64,000 bases of DNA from assembly GCA_030750975.1 (NCBI GenBank), contig JASMHC010000014.1:62001-126000 (forward strand). The letters run 5' to 3'. The notes below the pieces were generated by a model. The model saw only the letters and a program-made list of their open reading frames with translations. It searched no databases and was not told the origin of the DNA. Below are positions 1 to 7,809 of this stretch, piece by piece. The position numbers were made by a program, and so were the translations under genes. The stretch's first letter is position 1. Every line of letters starts with the position of its first letter. This DNA comes from Paracoccaceae bacterium. Lineage in GTDB: Bacteria > Pseudomonadota > Alphaproteobacteria > Rhodobacterales > Rhodobacteraceae.

Positions 1-143
1 ACCGCCTTGGGTTTTTCGGGCAATTCGCCGTGCATCCGGTCATAAGACGCTTCGAGCGCGGCAAAGGCTTTGCGCATATCCGGTATCCACGGCCAGGGTC
101 CGCCGCCATGCGATATGAAATAGGTTGGCATTCGGGTCGTCAT
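1..143 (-). CDS. Extradiol ring-opening dioxygenase, DODA/LigB type (partial)
   Basis: Only the first 47 codons are in the window; the rest lies beyond the left edge. The N-terminus PTYFISHGGGPWPW matches the start of DODA-type class III extradiol dioxygenases (YgiD/LigB fold), where the His of the SHGG motif is a metal ligand. The start at 143 (MTTRMPT) has an AAGG-like ribosome site 6-9 bases upstream; an internal ATG at 131 is the alternative. Members cleave catechol-type rings, but the substrate cannot be told here. It is transcribed away from the CoA-transferase gene, and the shared upstream region holds repeated TTGTGCG sites. Confidence 0.75.
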   Translation of the reverse strand, partial: MTTRMPTYFISHGGGPWPWIPDMRKAFAALEASYDRMHGELPEKPKA

Positions 144-192
144 AAACTTGCCTTTCTTCGTGTTGCTGACCCTTATGTAGTGGCAAACGGTC

Positions 193-240
193 TTGTGCGA
201 AACTGACGTTTGAAAACAGATTTTGTGCGCATTCGCACAA
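193..240. promoter_or_regulatory. Operator-like TTGTGCG sites
   Basis: TTGTGCGCATTCGCACAA at 223-240 is a palindrome with perfect 7-bp arms around a 4-base centre. A third half-site TTGTGCG lies at 193-199, exactly 30 bp (about three helical turns) from the one at 223. The sites sit between the divergent dioxygenase and CoA-transferase genes. The regulator is unknown and no regulator gene is adjacent in the window. Confidence 0.45.
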
Positions 241-341
241 TCAATCCCGCCCCGACGCCTTGATGCGACAATCCTCTGCCGTTCAAAGAACAGAACGGCC
301 GCAACCGCAGTGCTTTTCTGATGATAGCAGGAGGTTCCGCC

Positions 342-1535
342 ATGCGCGTCCTAGAAAATATCCGGGTGCTTGACCTGACCCATGTATTCGCCGGCCCGTT
401 CTGTGCCTATCAACTCGGCGTCATGGGGGCCGAGGTGATCAAGATCGAACCGGTCGGCACCCCCGATATGACCCGCGAAACCGGTGCCCGCAAGGATCTC
501 AGCGCTCAGGGCATGGGGCTGGGTTTTGTCAATCAGGGCGCGGGGAAAAAGGCCATCGCGCTGGACCTGACTACCCCCGGCGGCCGGGCCGCTTTTGAAA
601 AACTGGTGCAAAGCGCCGATGTGCTGGTGCAGAACTACACCACCGCCTGTCTGGAAAAGCTGGGCCTTCTGCCCGAACAGCTTCAGGCGGTGAACCCGCG
701 CCTGATCTGCTGTTCGATCAGCGGCTATGGCCGCACCGGACCCAAGGCGGACCACCCCGCCTATGATGTGGTCATTCAGGCCTTTGCCGGTGTGATGGCC
801 AGCAATGGCGAAGCAGCCAGCCCCCCCGTCCGTGTCGGCCCGCCGATCATCGACTACGGCACCGGAGCGCAGGCGGCGCTGGCCATCTGTGCGGCCCTGT
901 TCAGCAGGGAACGCACGGGCAAGGCGCAGTCCATCGACGTGGCCATGTCGGATTGTGCGCTGATGCTGATGTCGGCCAATGTGGTTGCGGCCACGGCAAC
1001 CGGCACAGCACCCCGGCCATTTGGCAACCGCGACCCCGGATTGGCAACCTATTCGGCCTATCCTACAGCGGACGGCACGGTGATGCTGGGGGCCTTCACC
1101 CCCAAACAGGCGGCAAATCTGATGGCCGCCCTTGGCAACGATCAGGCAGCGCGGGAAATCCGCAGCGGCAGCCTGCGCGACATGGAACAAAGGCGCGACC
1201 GGTACGAAGCTTTTCTGACCGAAAAGCTGGCCACCCGATCCGCCCAGCACTGGGAAGACCTGCTGAACGCCGCCCATGTCCCCGCCGCCCGCATCCGTAC
1301 ACTGGACGAGGCCCTGACCCACCCGCAATTCGCCACCCGAAACGTGGTGCAACCAGTAGAGTTGAACGGCGAAACCCTTCGCCTGCCGGTCGCCGGTTTC
1401 TCAATGGATCAGGCCGAAATCGCCCCGTCCTCCCCGCCGCCCGCCTACGCGGCTGACAGCGACAGCGTTCTGACAAGCCTCGGCTACAGCGCCGGCGACA
1501 TCCGGCAGATGCGCGACAAGGGTGAAATTGCCTGA
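342..1535 (+). CDS. CaiB/BaiF (family III) CoA-transferase
   Basis: The 397-residue product has the usual length for the family. It opens with the typical NIRVLDLTHVFAGPFCAYQLG and carries the DHPAYDVVIQAFAG segment, in which Asp142 is the expected acyl-anchoring aspartate. These enzymes move CoA between carboxylic acids and are cytosolic. I place the start at 342 because CAGGAGG lies 8 bases upstream; an in-frame ATG at 321 has no such site. The gene is divergent from the dioxygenase gene and is followed by a convergent minus-strand run. The substrate pair cannot be predicted from sequence alone. Confidence 0.9.
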   Translation: MRVLENIRVLDLTHVFAGPFCAYQLGVMGAEVIKIEPVGTPDMTRETGARKDLSAQGMGLGFVNQGAGKKAIALDLTTPGGRAAFEKLVQSADVLVQNYTTACLEKLGLLPEQLQAVNPRLICCSISGYGRTGPKADHPAYDVVIQAFAGVMASNGEAASPPVRVGPPIIDYGTGAQAALAICAALFSRERTGKAQSIDVAMSDCALMLMSANVVAATATGTAPRPFGNRDPGLATYSAYPTADGTVMLGAFTPKQAANLMAALGNDQAAREIRSGSLRDMEQRRDRYEAFLTEKLATRSAQHWEDLLNAAHVPAARIRTLDEALTHPQFATRNVVQPVELNGETLRLPVAGFSMDQAEIAPSSPPPAYAADSDSVLTSLGYSAGDIRQMRDKGEIA

Positions 1536-1581
1536 GTCCCTTCGAATTCAACCCGCGACACAGAACTGATCCCGCAACGCC

Positions 1582-1992
1582 CTAAGGCTGGAACGTCCAG
1601 GTGATACAGCCGGTTTCGATATCCATCGGCAACGCATATCGCGTCGCCATCCGCTGCGGATTTTCAAAACCGGCGCATAGCCGATAAGCGGTGTCCGACA
1701 GTTTTTCATAACCGTAAGGCACATCCGAATACGGGTCCCTGAACGGCACTTCCCAATTGCAGATGTCCTGCCCCTCAAGGCTTTCCGGCACGCTTTGGTC
1801 GGTGGCCCGCGCAACGCATTCGACAAAGCTGCGGATGTCGTTCAAATCCCCCAACCGCGTGGCATCCTGACGGGTTTGCCGCGCCGCCTGCGGCCCCCCA
1901 ACCGAGATGAACCCCGCGACAACCGCGATCACGGCAATGGCAATAATCCCCCATTTCGCCAAATCACGCATTTTCGGCATCGTCCATTTCAT
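1582..1992 (-). CDS. Small single-pass membrane protein, unknown
   Basis: The product is up to 136 residues with one hydrophobic segment near residues 13-32 (GIIAIAVIAVVAGFISVGG), then a soluble part with three Cys and a YGYEKL region. The topology looks like an N-terminal anchor with an exported domain. The gene overlaps the end of the DUF5671 gene; starts at 1992, 1980 and 1971 are all possible and none has a convincing ribosome site, so the overlap is 8-29 bases. I recognise no family. It is the last gene of the minus-strand run 3737-1582. Confidence 0.65.
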   Translation of the reverse strand: MKWTMPKMRDLAKWGIIAIAVIAVVAGFISVGGPQAARQTRQDATRLGDLNDIRSFVECVARATDQSVPESLEGQDICNWEVPFRDPYSDVPYGYEKLSDTAYRLCAGFENPQRMATRYALPMDIETGCITWTFQP

Positions 1993-2596
1993 CGCGGTAA
2001 TACAGCAGGACCAACGCCGACAGCACGGCGACCAGCAGGATTTTGGCCAGGAAATTCAACGTCATATCGCCACCGATAAAGGTGCTGATCGCGATGATCA
2101 GATCAATCGCCAGCGCCAGCGCCGACAGAAACAGGGTGACATAGCCAAACCACTTGCGCACCGCCGATCGCCGATGTGCCGGGTCTTGCAGCGCCCGCGC
2201 CAGCACTTTCAGGTTCAGAAACAGAAAAAGCGGCACGAACACGATCAGCGATGCGATGGACCAGCGCAACATTTCCTCGTCAAACCGGTTCCAGTCGGCA
2301 TTCGGATCATCGATCCACAGGTTGATCAACTCAAACCCCAGCGCCGCCGTGTGCCAGACGATCATCCCCAGCGAAACAAAGAACAGCCCATAGGCAAACG
2401 CCTCTTTCGCCGACACATAGGCCCGCGGGCGCGGCACCGGCGGGGCGAAATCCGCCTCGGACCAGGCGGCCAGCGCATCGCGGGTTTCCCCCTCGCTCCA
2501 GCCGGCATCCTCTAACGCCCTGGAAATGTCATCGCGGGATTTGCCCTGCGACAGGGCATTGCCGACAAATTCGGCCAGTTGATCGGATGGACGCAT
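1964..2596 (-). CDS. DUF5671-type membrane protein
   Basis: The 210-residue product starts with a small helical domain (about residues 1-42, pattern AEFVGNALSQGKSRDDISRAL) followed by four hydrophobic segments near residues 68-85, 112-130, 148-170 and 180-198. The AKEAFAYGLFFVSL segment is characteristic of DUF5671, a family without known function. A strong AAGGGGGG site precedes the ATG at 2596. It lies 66 bases after the DUF1244 gene and overlaps the next gene, suggesting co-transcription. Confidence 0.75.
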   Translation of the reverse strand: MRPSDQLAEFVGNALSQGKSRDDISRALEDAGWSEGETRDALAAWSEADFAPPVPRPRAYVSAKEAFAYGLFFVSLGMIVWHTAALGFELINLWIDDPNADWNRFDEEMLRWSIASLIVFVPLFLFLNLKVLARALQDPAHRRSAVRKWFGYVTLFLSALALAIDLIIAISTFIGGDMTLNFLAKILLVAVLSALVLLYYRDEMDDAENA

Positions 2597-2662
2597 GGGA
2601 CCCCCCTTGTGATCGTGTGATCCCAGTCTGCCACGATCCGCCCCATATGTTCCAGAAGAACC

Positions 2663-2980
2663 TCAGTCTTTCGGCTTTCCGACATTCTCGGCAAAGGCCA
2701 GTTTGAACGCTTCCTGCGTTTCGGCCGAGGCTTCGGACTGGTATTTATCCTTCCACTCGGCATAGGGCATGCCGTAAAAGGCTTCGCGCCCCTGCGCCTT
2801 GTCCATCGCAACGCCCAGATCATTGGCCGCTTCCTGATACCAGCGCGACAGGCAGTTGCGGCAGAACCCGGCCAGGTTCATCATGTCGATATTCTGCACA
2901 TCCTTGCGGTCTTCCATCAGATGTTTTTGCAGGCGGCGAAAGGCGGCCGCCTCGGCCTGAATGCGGGTTTGCTCGTCCAT
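2663..2980 (-). CDS. DUF1244 family protein
   Basis: The 105-residue product matches the small alphaproteobacterial DUF1244 family: FRRLQKHLMEDRKDVQNIDMMNL, then a CRNCLSRWYQEAA segment with paired Cys, then YGMPYAEWKDKYQ. Its function is not established. I chose 2980 because GGAGAG precedes it by 6 bases; the longer frame to 3073 overlaps the upstream gene and is not needed. It starts 16 bases after the amidohydrolase stop, so the two are probably one transcript. Confidence 0.85.
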   Translation of the reverse strand: MDEQTRIQAEAAAFRRLQKHLMEDRKDVQNIDMMNLAGFCRNCLSRWYQEAANDLGVAMDKAQGREAFYGMPYAEWKDKYQSEASAETQEAFKLAFAENVGKPKD

Positions 2981-2996
2981 TTCGTCTCTCCGGTTG

Positions 2997-3737
2997 CTAT
3001 AGCTGGGTATGGTCCAGAACGTCTTGCAGCAAAGGCGCCAGCCTCTCGGCCCATTCGGTCTGGCCCTTGTCATCCATGATCAGATCATTGCGGATTTCGA
3101 TCAGCACATGCGGGCGGTTATGTTCCTTGGCGTGGCGGTCAATCGAATCGTCCGGCAGATAGCCCAGATAGGGCTGGTCATCACCGACAACCAGATCCGG
3201 CTCCTGCGCCAGACGCTTTACAAACGGATCGCTGAACCGCCGGTCATGGCTGTGCAACACCGCCACATGCCAGGGCCGGTTCGGACGGCCCTTCAGTTTT
3301 GGCGTAAAGCTGTGGATGGCCACCACAACCGTATCCTCGCGCCGCGCCGCCAGATGGGCGACCGCATTGTGATAGGGGCGGTAAAGCGTGTCCAGACGGC
3401 GCTCTTTTTCGTCCTCACAAGCATCGCGATTCCCCGGAACCACCGATCCGTCGTATATGCGCATCAGCAAAGTCGGGTCGTCCTCGCCCCGGTTCGGATC
3501 AATTACCAAACGCGAGAAATTGGCCATCACCGCGGTCCCGTGCAGCAGGTCCGCAAGATGCCGCGCCACCCCTGCCGCGCCGATATCATAGGCGATATGG
3601 CGCTGCATATCCTCGGCAGGCAGGCCCAAACTGCCGTCATTCACATGATGCGGCACAAGATTTGTTGCGTGGTCACAGGTGATCAGCCATCGCGTGTGCC
3701 GGTCGTGGCCATGGGTCAGATAGGGTTCGTGATGCAT
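2997..3737 (-). CDS. N-formylglutamate amidohydrolase family protein
   Basis: The 246-residue product shows family landmarks: an N-terminal LITCDHATNLVP with metal-ligand candidates Asp and His, FSRLVIDPNRGEDDPTLL, VVAIHSFTP and HVLIEIRNDLI. Members hydrolyse N-formylglutamate in histidine breakdown or related N-acyl substrates. No hut genes are in the window, so the physiological substrate is uncertain. The start at 3737 (MHHEPY) fits the family; upstream in-frame codons to 3812 enter the pyk promoter region. It is divergent from pyk. Confidence 0.85.
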   Translation of the reverse strand: MHHEPYLTHGHDRHTRWLITCDHATNLVPHHVNDGSLGLPAEDMQRHIAYDIGAAGVARHLADLLHGTAVMANFSRLVIDPNRGEDDPTLLMRIYDGSVVPGNRDACEDEKERRLDTLYRPYHNAVAHLAARREDTVVVAIHSFTPKLKGRPNRPWHVAVLHSHDRRFSDPFVKRLAQEPDLVVGDDQPYLGYLPDDSIDRHAKEHNRPHVLIEIRNDLIMDDKGQTEWAERLAPLLQDVLDHTQL

Positions 3738-3816
3738 TTTTGGCAGTTCTTTTTGATCTTCTTTCAAATAGGGTAGTTGTGATCGAAATGGAAATACGCA
3801 ATAAGGGCGCAACCCC

Positions 3817-3836
3817 GACTGTTAGCGTTAACAGTC
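3817..3836. promoter_or_regulatory. LacI-type operator palindrome upstream of pyk
   Basis: GACTGTTAGCGTTAACAGTC has perfect 8-bp arms flanking GCGT. Its core TGTTAGCGTTAACA, with CG at the centre, has the look of LacI-family operators. From memory it resembles the motif of CceR, a regulator of central carbon metabolism in Rhodobacter. It ends 34 bases before the pyk start codon and lies in the region shared with the divergent amidohydrolase gene. Confidence 0.55.
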
Positions 3837-3870
3837 CTAGAATATTCCCGCGAGACATCCGGAGAACCGC

Positions 3871-5316
3871 ATGAGACGCCAAAGAAATGTGAAAATCGTC
3901 GCCACTCTCGGCCCAGCCTCGAGCGATTATGAAATGATCAAATCGCTGCATCTGGCCGGCGCGGATGTTTTCCGCCTGAACATGAGCCACGGCACCCATG
4001 ACGAAATCGCCGAACGCCACGCGATCATTCGCCGGATCGAGGACGAGCTGTCCAGCCCCATCGGCATTTTGGCCGACCTGCAAGGGCCGAAACTGCGCGT
4101 CGGCGTGTTTGCCAAAGGGGCCGAGGACCTGATCGAAGGCGCCCGCTTCCGCCTTGATCTTGACGATGCCGAAGGCGACGCCACCCGCGTGCAGCTGCCG
4201 CATAAGGAAATCTTTGCGGCCCTGAAACCCGGATCGCACCTGCTGGTCAATGACGGCAAGATCGAGCTTCTGGTCAAGGATTGCGGCCCGGACTTCGCCG
4301 ATTGCGTCGTCGTCACCGGCGGAACCATCTCGAACCGCAAGGGGGTGAACGTCCCCGACGTGGTGCTGCCTCTGGCCGCTTTGTCCGAAAAGGACCGCGC
4401 CGATCTTGAATTTGTCTGTGCGCTTGGCGTCGACTGGCTGGCGCTCTCGTTCGTTCAGCGGCCCCAGGATGTCTGGGACGCCCGCGAACTGGCCCAGGGC
4501 CGCGCGGCGGTTCTGTCGAAAATCGAAAAACCGGCGGCGGTCGAGGCGTTTGACGACATCCTCGAAGCGTCCGACGGCATCATGGTCGCCCGTGGCGATC
4601 TGGGCGTTGAACTGCCCGTTCAAAACGTCCCGCCGATCCAGAAACGTCTGATCCACAAAACCCGCGCCGCCGCCAAACCGGTGATCGTCGCCACGCAGAT
4701 GCTCGAATCGATGATCGAAAGCCCGGTCCCCACCCGGGCCGAGGTTTCGGACGTGGCCAATGCCATCTATGACGGCACCGATGCCATCATGCTGTCGGCA
4801 GAATCGGCCGCCGGCGACTATCCGGTCGAAGCGGTAAGCACCATGCACAACGTGGCGCTCGAAGTGGAAAGCGATCCGAGCTATGGCGAAATCCTGAACG
4901 CCACCCGCAGCGTCAACCGCAACTCAATTGCCGACGGCATCGTCTCGGCCGCCCGCGAGATTGCGGAAGCCACCGATATCAAGGCCATCTGCTGCTTCAC
5001 CTCGTCGGGCACCACCGCCACGCTGACCGCGCGCGAACGCCCCAACGTGCCGATCATCGCCATGACCTCGCAGCGCAGCACCGCCCGCCGCCTTTGCCTC
5101 AGCTGGGGCACCAACTGCGTGATGACCGGCGAGCTTGAGCGCTTCAAGCAAGCGGTCGTATCGGCGGCCCATGCCGCCCGGCGCGACGGGTATGCAACGG
5201 CCACGGACCAGATCGTCGTGACCGCAGGCGTGCCGTTCAACGTACCGGGGTCCACCAATATCCTGCGCGTCGCCCCGTGCGACGAACGTTTGATTTACAA
5301 CACCGAACCAGAGTAA
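3871..5316 (+). CDS. pyk: Pyruvate kinase
   Basis: The 481-residue cytosolic enzyme transfers phosphate from phosphoenolpyruvate to ADP. Family motifs are all present: KIVATLGPASS and FRLNMSHGTH at the N-terminus, KIEKPAAVEAFDDIL with the catalytic Lys, the GIMVARGDLGVELP metal/substrate segment, and TRAEVSDVANAIYDGTDAIMLSAES. The C-terminal regulatory-like domain runs from about residue 350. CCGGAGAA precedes the ATG by 7 bases. The palindrome at 3817-3836 suggests carbon-status control. A short membrane-protein gene follows after 28 bases. Confidence 0.97.
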   Translation: MRRQRNVKIVATLGPASSDYEMIKSLHLAGADVFRLNMSHGTHDEIAERHAIIRRIEDELSSPIGILADLQGPKLRVGVFAKGAEDLIEGARFRLDLDDAEGDATRVQLPHKEIFAALKPGSHLLVNDGKIELLVKDCGPDFADCVVVTGGTISNRKGVNVPDVVLPLAALSEKDRADLEFVCALGVDWLALSFVQRPQDVWDARELAQGRAAVLSKIEKPAAVEAFDDILEASDGIMVARGDLGVELPVQNVPPIQKRLIHKTRAAAKPVIVATQMLESMIESPVPTRAEVSDVANAIYDGTDAIMLSAESAAGDYPVEAVSTMHNVALEVESDPSYGEILNATRSVNRNSIADGIVSAAREIAEATDIKAICCFTSSGTTATLTARERPNVPIIAMTSQRSTARRLCLSWGTNCVMTGELERFKQAVVSAAHAARRDGYATATDQIVVTAGVPFNVPGSTNILRVAPCDERLIYNTEPE

Positions 5317-5344
5317 GCTACCCCGCAGAACAGGGGAAGACAGT

Positions 5345-5569
5345 ATGAATATGGACTACGCGCTGATCGGTGGGTTGTTTCTTGTGCTGTTCAGCGTACC
5401 GGCCACCATCGCCGCCTGGGCCGAGGGCGAACGCCTTTATCTGCGCATGGGGGTCCTTGCCTTCGGTCTGCTGCTGATCGAATGGGCCTATCTCAGCGAT
5501 ACCGACAATTACGCGCCGGGCAATTGGCCACTGGTCCTGACACAGGCCGCGGCACGGGTTATTCCCTGA
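5345..5569 (+). CDS. Small two-helix membrane protein
   Basis: The 74-residue product has hydrophobic segments near residues 5-25 and 32-50 and a short tail. GGGGAAGACAGT precedes the start. It lies 28 bases after pyk and before rpmI. I recognise no functional family; the coding character (no rare codons, a plausible ribosome site, conserved-looking membrane topology) supports a real gene. Confidence 0.65.
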   Translation: MNMDYALIGGLFLVLFSVPATIAAWAEGERLYLRMGVLAFGLLLIEWAYLSDTDNYAPGNWPLVLTQAAARVIP

Positions 5570-5588
5570 AGAATTCGCCCCAAACCCC

Positions 5589-5617
5589 TTGCAAATGGCG
5601 CAAACCCCGTCTAAACG
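5589..5617 (+). promoter_or_regulatory. Candidate promoter for rpmI-rplT
   Basis: TTGCAA (5589-5594) and TAAACG (5612-5617) are separated by 17 bases in the 123-base gap before rpmI. The -10 box is a weak match, so this is only a candidate. The leader between it and rpmI is about 70 bases and could hold L20-dependent control, but I see no clear structure. Confidence 0.3.
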
Positions 5618-5692
5618 GCGGCTTCTGTTGTACGTCCGGCCCATGTGGCATGCCGAGTCGTGCGTAAACCGATCTGAAGACAGGAGACGGAA

Positions 5693-5893
5693 ATGCCTAA
5701 AATGAAGACCAAGTCGAGCGCCAAGAAGCGCTTCAAAGTGACGGCCTCGGGTCGTGTTGTGGCCGCCCAGGCGGGCAAGCGCCACGGCATGATCAAACGG
5801 ACCAACAAATTCCTTCGTAACGCACGTGGCACGACGACTCTCTGCGCAGCAGATGAGAAAACCGTCAAAGGCTACATGCCGTATTCGCGCTAA
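5693..5893 (+). CDS. rpmI: 50S ribosomal protein L35
   Basis: The 66-residue basic protein begins [17 protein letters not shown] and has the typical [19 protein letters not shown] middle and YMPYSR end of bacterial L35. It is part of the large ribosomal subunit. CAGGAGA precedes the start. rplT follows after 12 bases, the usual pairing; infC, which often precedes this pair, is not adjacent here. Confidence 0.98.
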   Translation: MPKMKTKSSAKKRFKVTASGRVVAAQAGKRHGMIKRTNKFLRNARGTTTLCAADEKTVKGYMPYSR

Positions 5894-5905
5894 GGAGGAT
5901 CAGAT

Positions 5906-6271
5906 ATGTCTCGAGTAAAAGGCGGAACCGTCACCCACGCACGTCACAAAAAGGTTATCAAAGCAGCCAAAGGCTATTACGGCCGCCGCAAGAGTACCTT
6001 CAAAGTTGCACGTCAGGCCGTTGACAAGGCCAACCAATACGCAACCCGCGACCGGCATAACCGCAAGCGCAATTTCCGCGCCCTGTGGATCCAGCGCATC
6101 AACGCAGCCGTGCGCGCGCATGACGAAGCCCTGACCTATTCGCGCTTCATCAACGGCCTGAACCTGGCCGGTATCGAAGTTGACCGTAAGGTTCTGGCAG
6201 ATCTGGCCGTACACGAACCCGATGCGTTTAACGCGATCGTTGATCAGGCGAAAGCAGCGCTGCCTGCATAA
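5906..6271 (+). CDS. rplT: 50S ribosomal protein L20
   Basis: The 121-residue protein starts [19 protein letters not shown] and contains [29 protein letters not shown] and [25 protein letters not shown], diagnostic of L20. It binds 23S rRNA early in large-subunit assembly and in many bacteria represses its own operon. TAAGGAGG gives a strong ribosome site. A strong terminator follows at 6298. Confidence 0.98.
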   Translation: MSRVKGGTVTHARHKKVIKAAKGYYGRRKSTFKVARQAVDKANQYATRDRHNRKRNFRALWIQRINAAVRAHDEALTYSRFINGLNLAGIEVDRKVLADLAVHEPDAFNAIVDQAKAALPA

Positions 6272-6297
6272 GAATTTTCCCTGTTAGGGATGTGAAG

Positions 6298-6330
6298 CCG
6301 CCGGTCCTTAGGGCCGGCGGTTTTCGTTTG
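6298..6330 (+). terminator. Rho-independent terminator of rpmI-rplT
   Basis: A 10-bp stem, CCGCCGGTCC (6298-6307) with GGGCCGGCGG (6311-6320), closes a TTA loop and is followed by TTTTCGTTT. One pair is a T-G wobble. It lies 26 bases after the rplT stop. Confidence 0.9.
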
Positions 6331-6373
6331 GAGTGAAGCCGGGCCGGGGCCAGTCCAATTATCCGAGACAAAA

Positions 6374-6512
6374 GCCGCGCATCGACGGGCCGGGGTACGT
6401 CGATCTTCCTTTTCTGGCGGCCACTTTATCTCTGCCAAATCCGTGTGCCTTTTCAAGGAAATAAGCGCCTCACCAAATCGACGTGCCGCGGGACGGCCCG
6501 TCGATGCGCGGC
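6374..6512. repeat. Foldback element with 19-bp perfect inverted ends
   Basis: GCCGCGCATCGACGGGCCG at 6374-6392 is exactly inverted at 6494-6512, 101 bases apart. A second, imperfect pair lies just inside it (ACGTCGAT at about 6396 and ATCGACGT near 6478). The 139-base unit lies in the otherwise gene-free stretch 6331-6599 between rplT and the ArsR gene. It could be a structured RNA, a foldback/MITE-like relic or a recombination product. No open frame of note is inside. Confidence 0.5.
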
Positions 6513-6585
6513 GGCCTGCGGCCTTGATTCCGCGCCTTGGAAAAATTCGATATTTATTTAACCATTCCCTTAATTAACCTTTTAG

Positions 6586-6591
6586 TATAAT
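6586..6591 (+). promoter_or_regulatory. TATAAT -10 box just before the ArsR start
   Basis: A perfect TATAAT ends 8 bases before the ATG at 6600, in a locally AT-rich tract. No good -35 box sits at 16-18 bases. If used, transcription would start within a few bases of the start codon, giving a nearly leaderless message; no ribosome site is seen. Confidence 0.45.
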
Positions 6592-6599
6592 ATGACCCC

Positions 6600-6935
6600 A
6601 TGCCAGACTCGCTCGACACCACCTTCGCCGCCCTCGCCCACCCGACCCGCCGGGCGATCCTCGCGCAGTTGGCCAAAGGTCCGGCCAATGTGAACCAACT
6701 GGCCGAACCCTTTGACACAAGCCTGCCCGCAATCTCGAAACACATCAAAGTGCTGGAAGATGCGGGCCTGATCACCCGTGGCCGCAGCGCCCAGTTCCGC
6801 CCCTGCATCTTGAACCCGCAGGCGCTGCAAGCGGTCTCGGACTGGTCCGAGCAGTATCGCCATATCTGGACCGCCAGATTTGACGCAATGGACAACGCGC
6901 TGAAACAAATGAAGGAACGCGAACATGACGGATGA
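6600..6935 (+). CDS. ArsR-family winged-helix repressor
   Basis: The 111-residue protein has the canonical ArsR fold: FAALAHPTRRAILAQLAKG (residues 8-26), then NVNQLAEPFDTSLPAISKHIKVLEDAGLITRGR with the recognition helix. It lacks the Cys pairs of metal- or persulfide-sensing members (one Cys only), so it belongs to the group coupled to SRPBCC proteins. It overlaps the following SRPBCC gene by 11 bases and very likely controls that pair. The start has no visible ribosome site. Confidence 0.9.
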   Translation: MPDSLDTTFAALAHPTRRAILAQLAKGPANVNQLAEPFDTSLPAISKHIKVLEDAGLITRGRSAQFRPCILNPQALQAVSDWSEQYRHIWTARFDAMDNALKQMKEREHDG

Positions 6936-7404
6936 CAGCAAATGGGCACGGATCGAACGCGAATTCGATGCCCCGATCACGGCCGTTTGGGACATGTGGA
7001 CCAAGCCTGAGAATTTTCAAAACTGGTACGGCCCGAACGGTGCCTCGATCCCGACCTGCGAAATGGACCTGACCATCGGCGGCGCCCGCAAGATCTGCAT
7101 GGCGATGCAGACGCCCAAGGGTGAAATGCGGATGTGGTTGACCGGTGTCTACAAGGAAATCACCGCCCCCAACCGTCTGGTCTATACCGAGGCGATGTGC
7201 GACGCGGACGGCACCCTGATCCCGCCAAGTGCCATGGGCATGCCCGAAGGCACGCCGGATGTGACCGAGATCATCGTTGACCTGACCGAGACCAATGGCA
7301 AAACCCGAATGGTCATGATCCACCGCGGCGTCCCCACCGGCACCGCAGGCGAAGGCGGCTGGAAACAGGCGATCGAAAAGATGGCAGGGTTGCTTGCAGG
7401 CTAG
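6925..7404 (+). CDS. SRPBCC/AHSA1-like protein
   Basis: The 159-residue product has the AHSA1 (START-like) pattern: IEREFDAPITAVWDMWTKPENFQNWYGP, a central EMRMWLTGVYKEITAPNRLVYTE, and a C-terminal GGWKQAIEKMAGLL helix. Members bind small hydrophobic ligands in a helix-grip pocket; the ligand is not predictable. It overlaps the ArsR gene, a very common bacterial pairing. GAAGGAACG lies upstream of the start. Confidence 0.88.
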   Translation: MTDDSKWARIEREFDAPITAVWDMWTKPENFQNWYGPNGASIPTCEMDLTIGGARKICMAMQTPKGEMRMWLTGVYKEITAPNRLVYTEAMCDADGTLIPPSAMGMPEGTPDVTEIIVDLTETNGKTRMVMIHRGVPTGTAGEGGWKQAIEKMAGLLAG

Positions 7405-7809
7405 CCCGCAACCGTTGCCATCGGACTCTCGCCCGCTCCACATGCCCGCCCGACAGCAACCAAAATGCCCGCCCGACGGCAATCAAAGCCCCGCCGGTTT
7501 GTGGTCCATCAACAAGACCCAGTCGCCATCGACCGTCGCGAAGTAGGACACTGGATACTACAGCAACGTCGCAGTTTTGCCGCCCGCGAAAAAGGCGCAC
7601 CCTCGGCAATCCAACCGCGTTCTAAAAATCATCCCGCCCAAGATCGTCTGGCGGCGCGATCCCGGCGAACAAATATCTTCCTTTCTGTGTCAGCCTTCCG
7701 ACACTCTAGCCCCAAACTGGTTACTGTCTGGTTAAGAAAACCGGCCATTTTTGCGAATGGGGGCATTTGTAGCGTTTCGGCGTACAAATATGGCAAATGT
7801 CATCAAACC
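7405..7809. other. Gene-free stretch with a 23-bp tandem duplication
   Basis: No credible gene lies between the SRPBCC stop and the convergent YdeI-like gene. ATGCCCGCCCGACAGCAACC and three more bases (7442-7464) are repeated at 7465-7487 with two differences. On the minus strand a 24-codon stretch (7557-7486) reads like protein sequence between two stop codons and may be a gene relic. Confidence 0.4.

Noticed and set aside
6600-6935. The ArsR gene as the regulator of the ATTC-N8-GAAT sites
   Set aside because: It has only one Cys, lacks the Cys pair of persulfide sensors, and is coupled to its own SRPBCC partner.
7442-7487. 23-bp tandem duplication as a regulatory iteron
   Set aside because: Only two copies, not at a promoter with any other sign of control, and between convergent genes.
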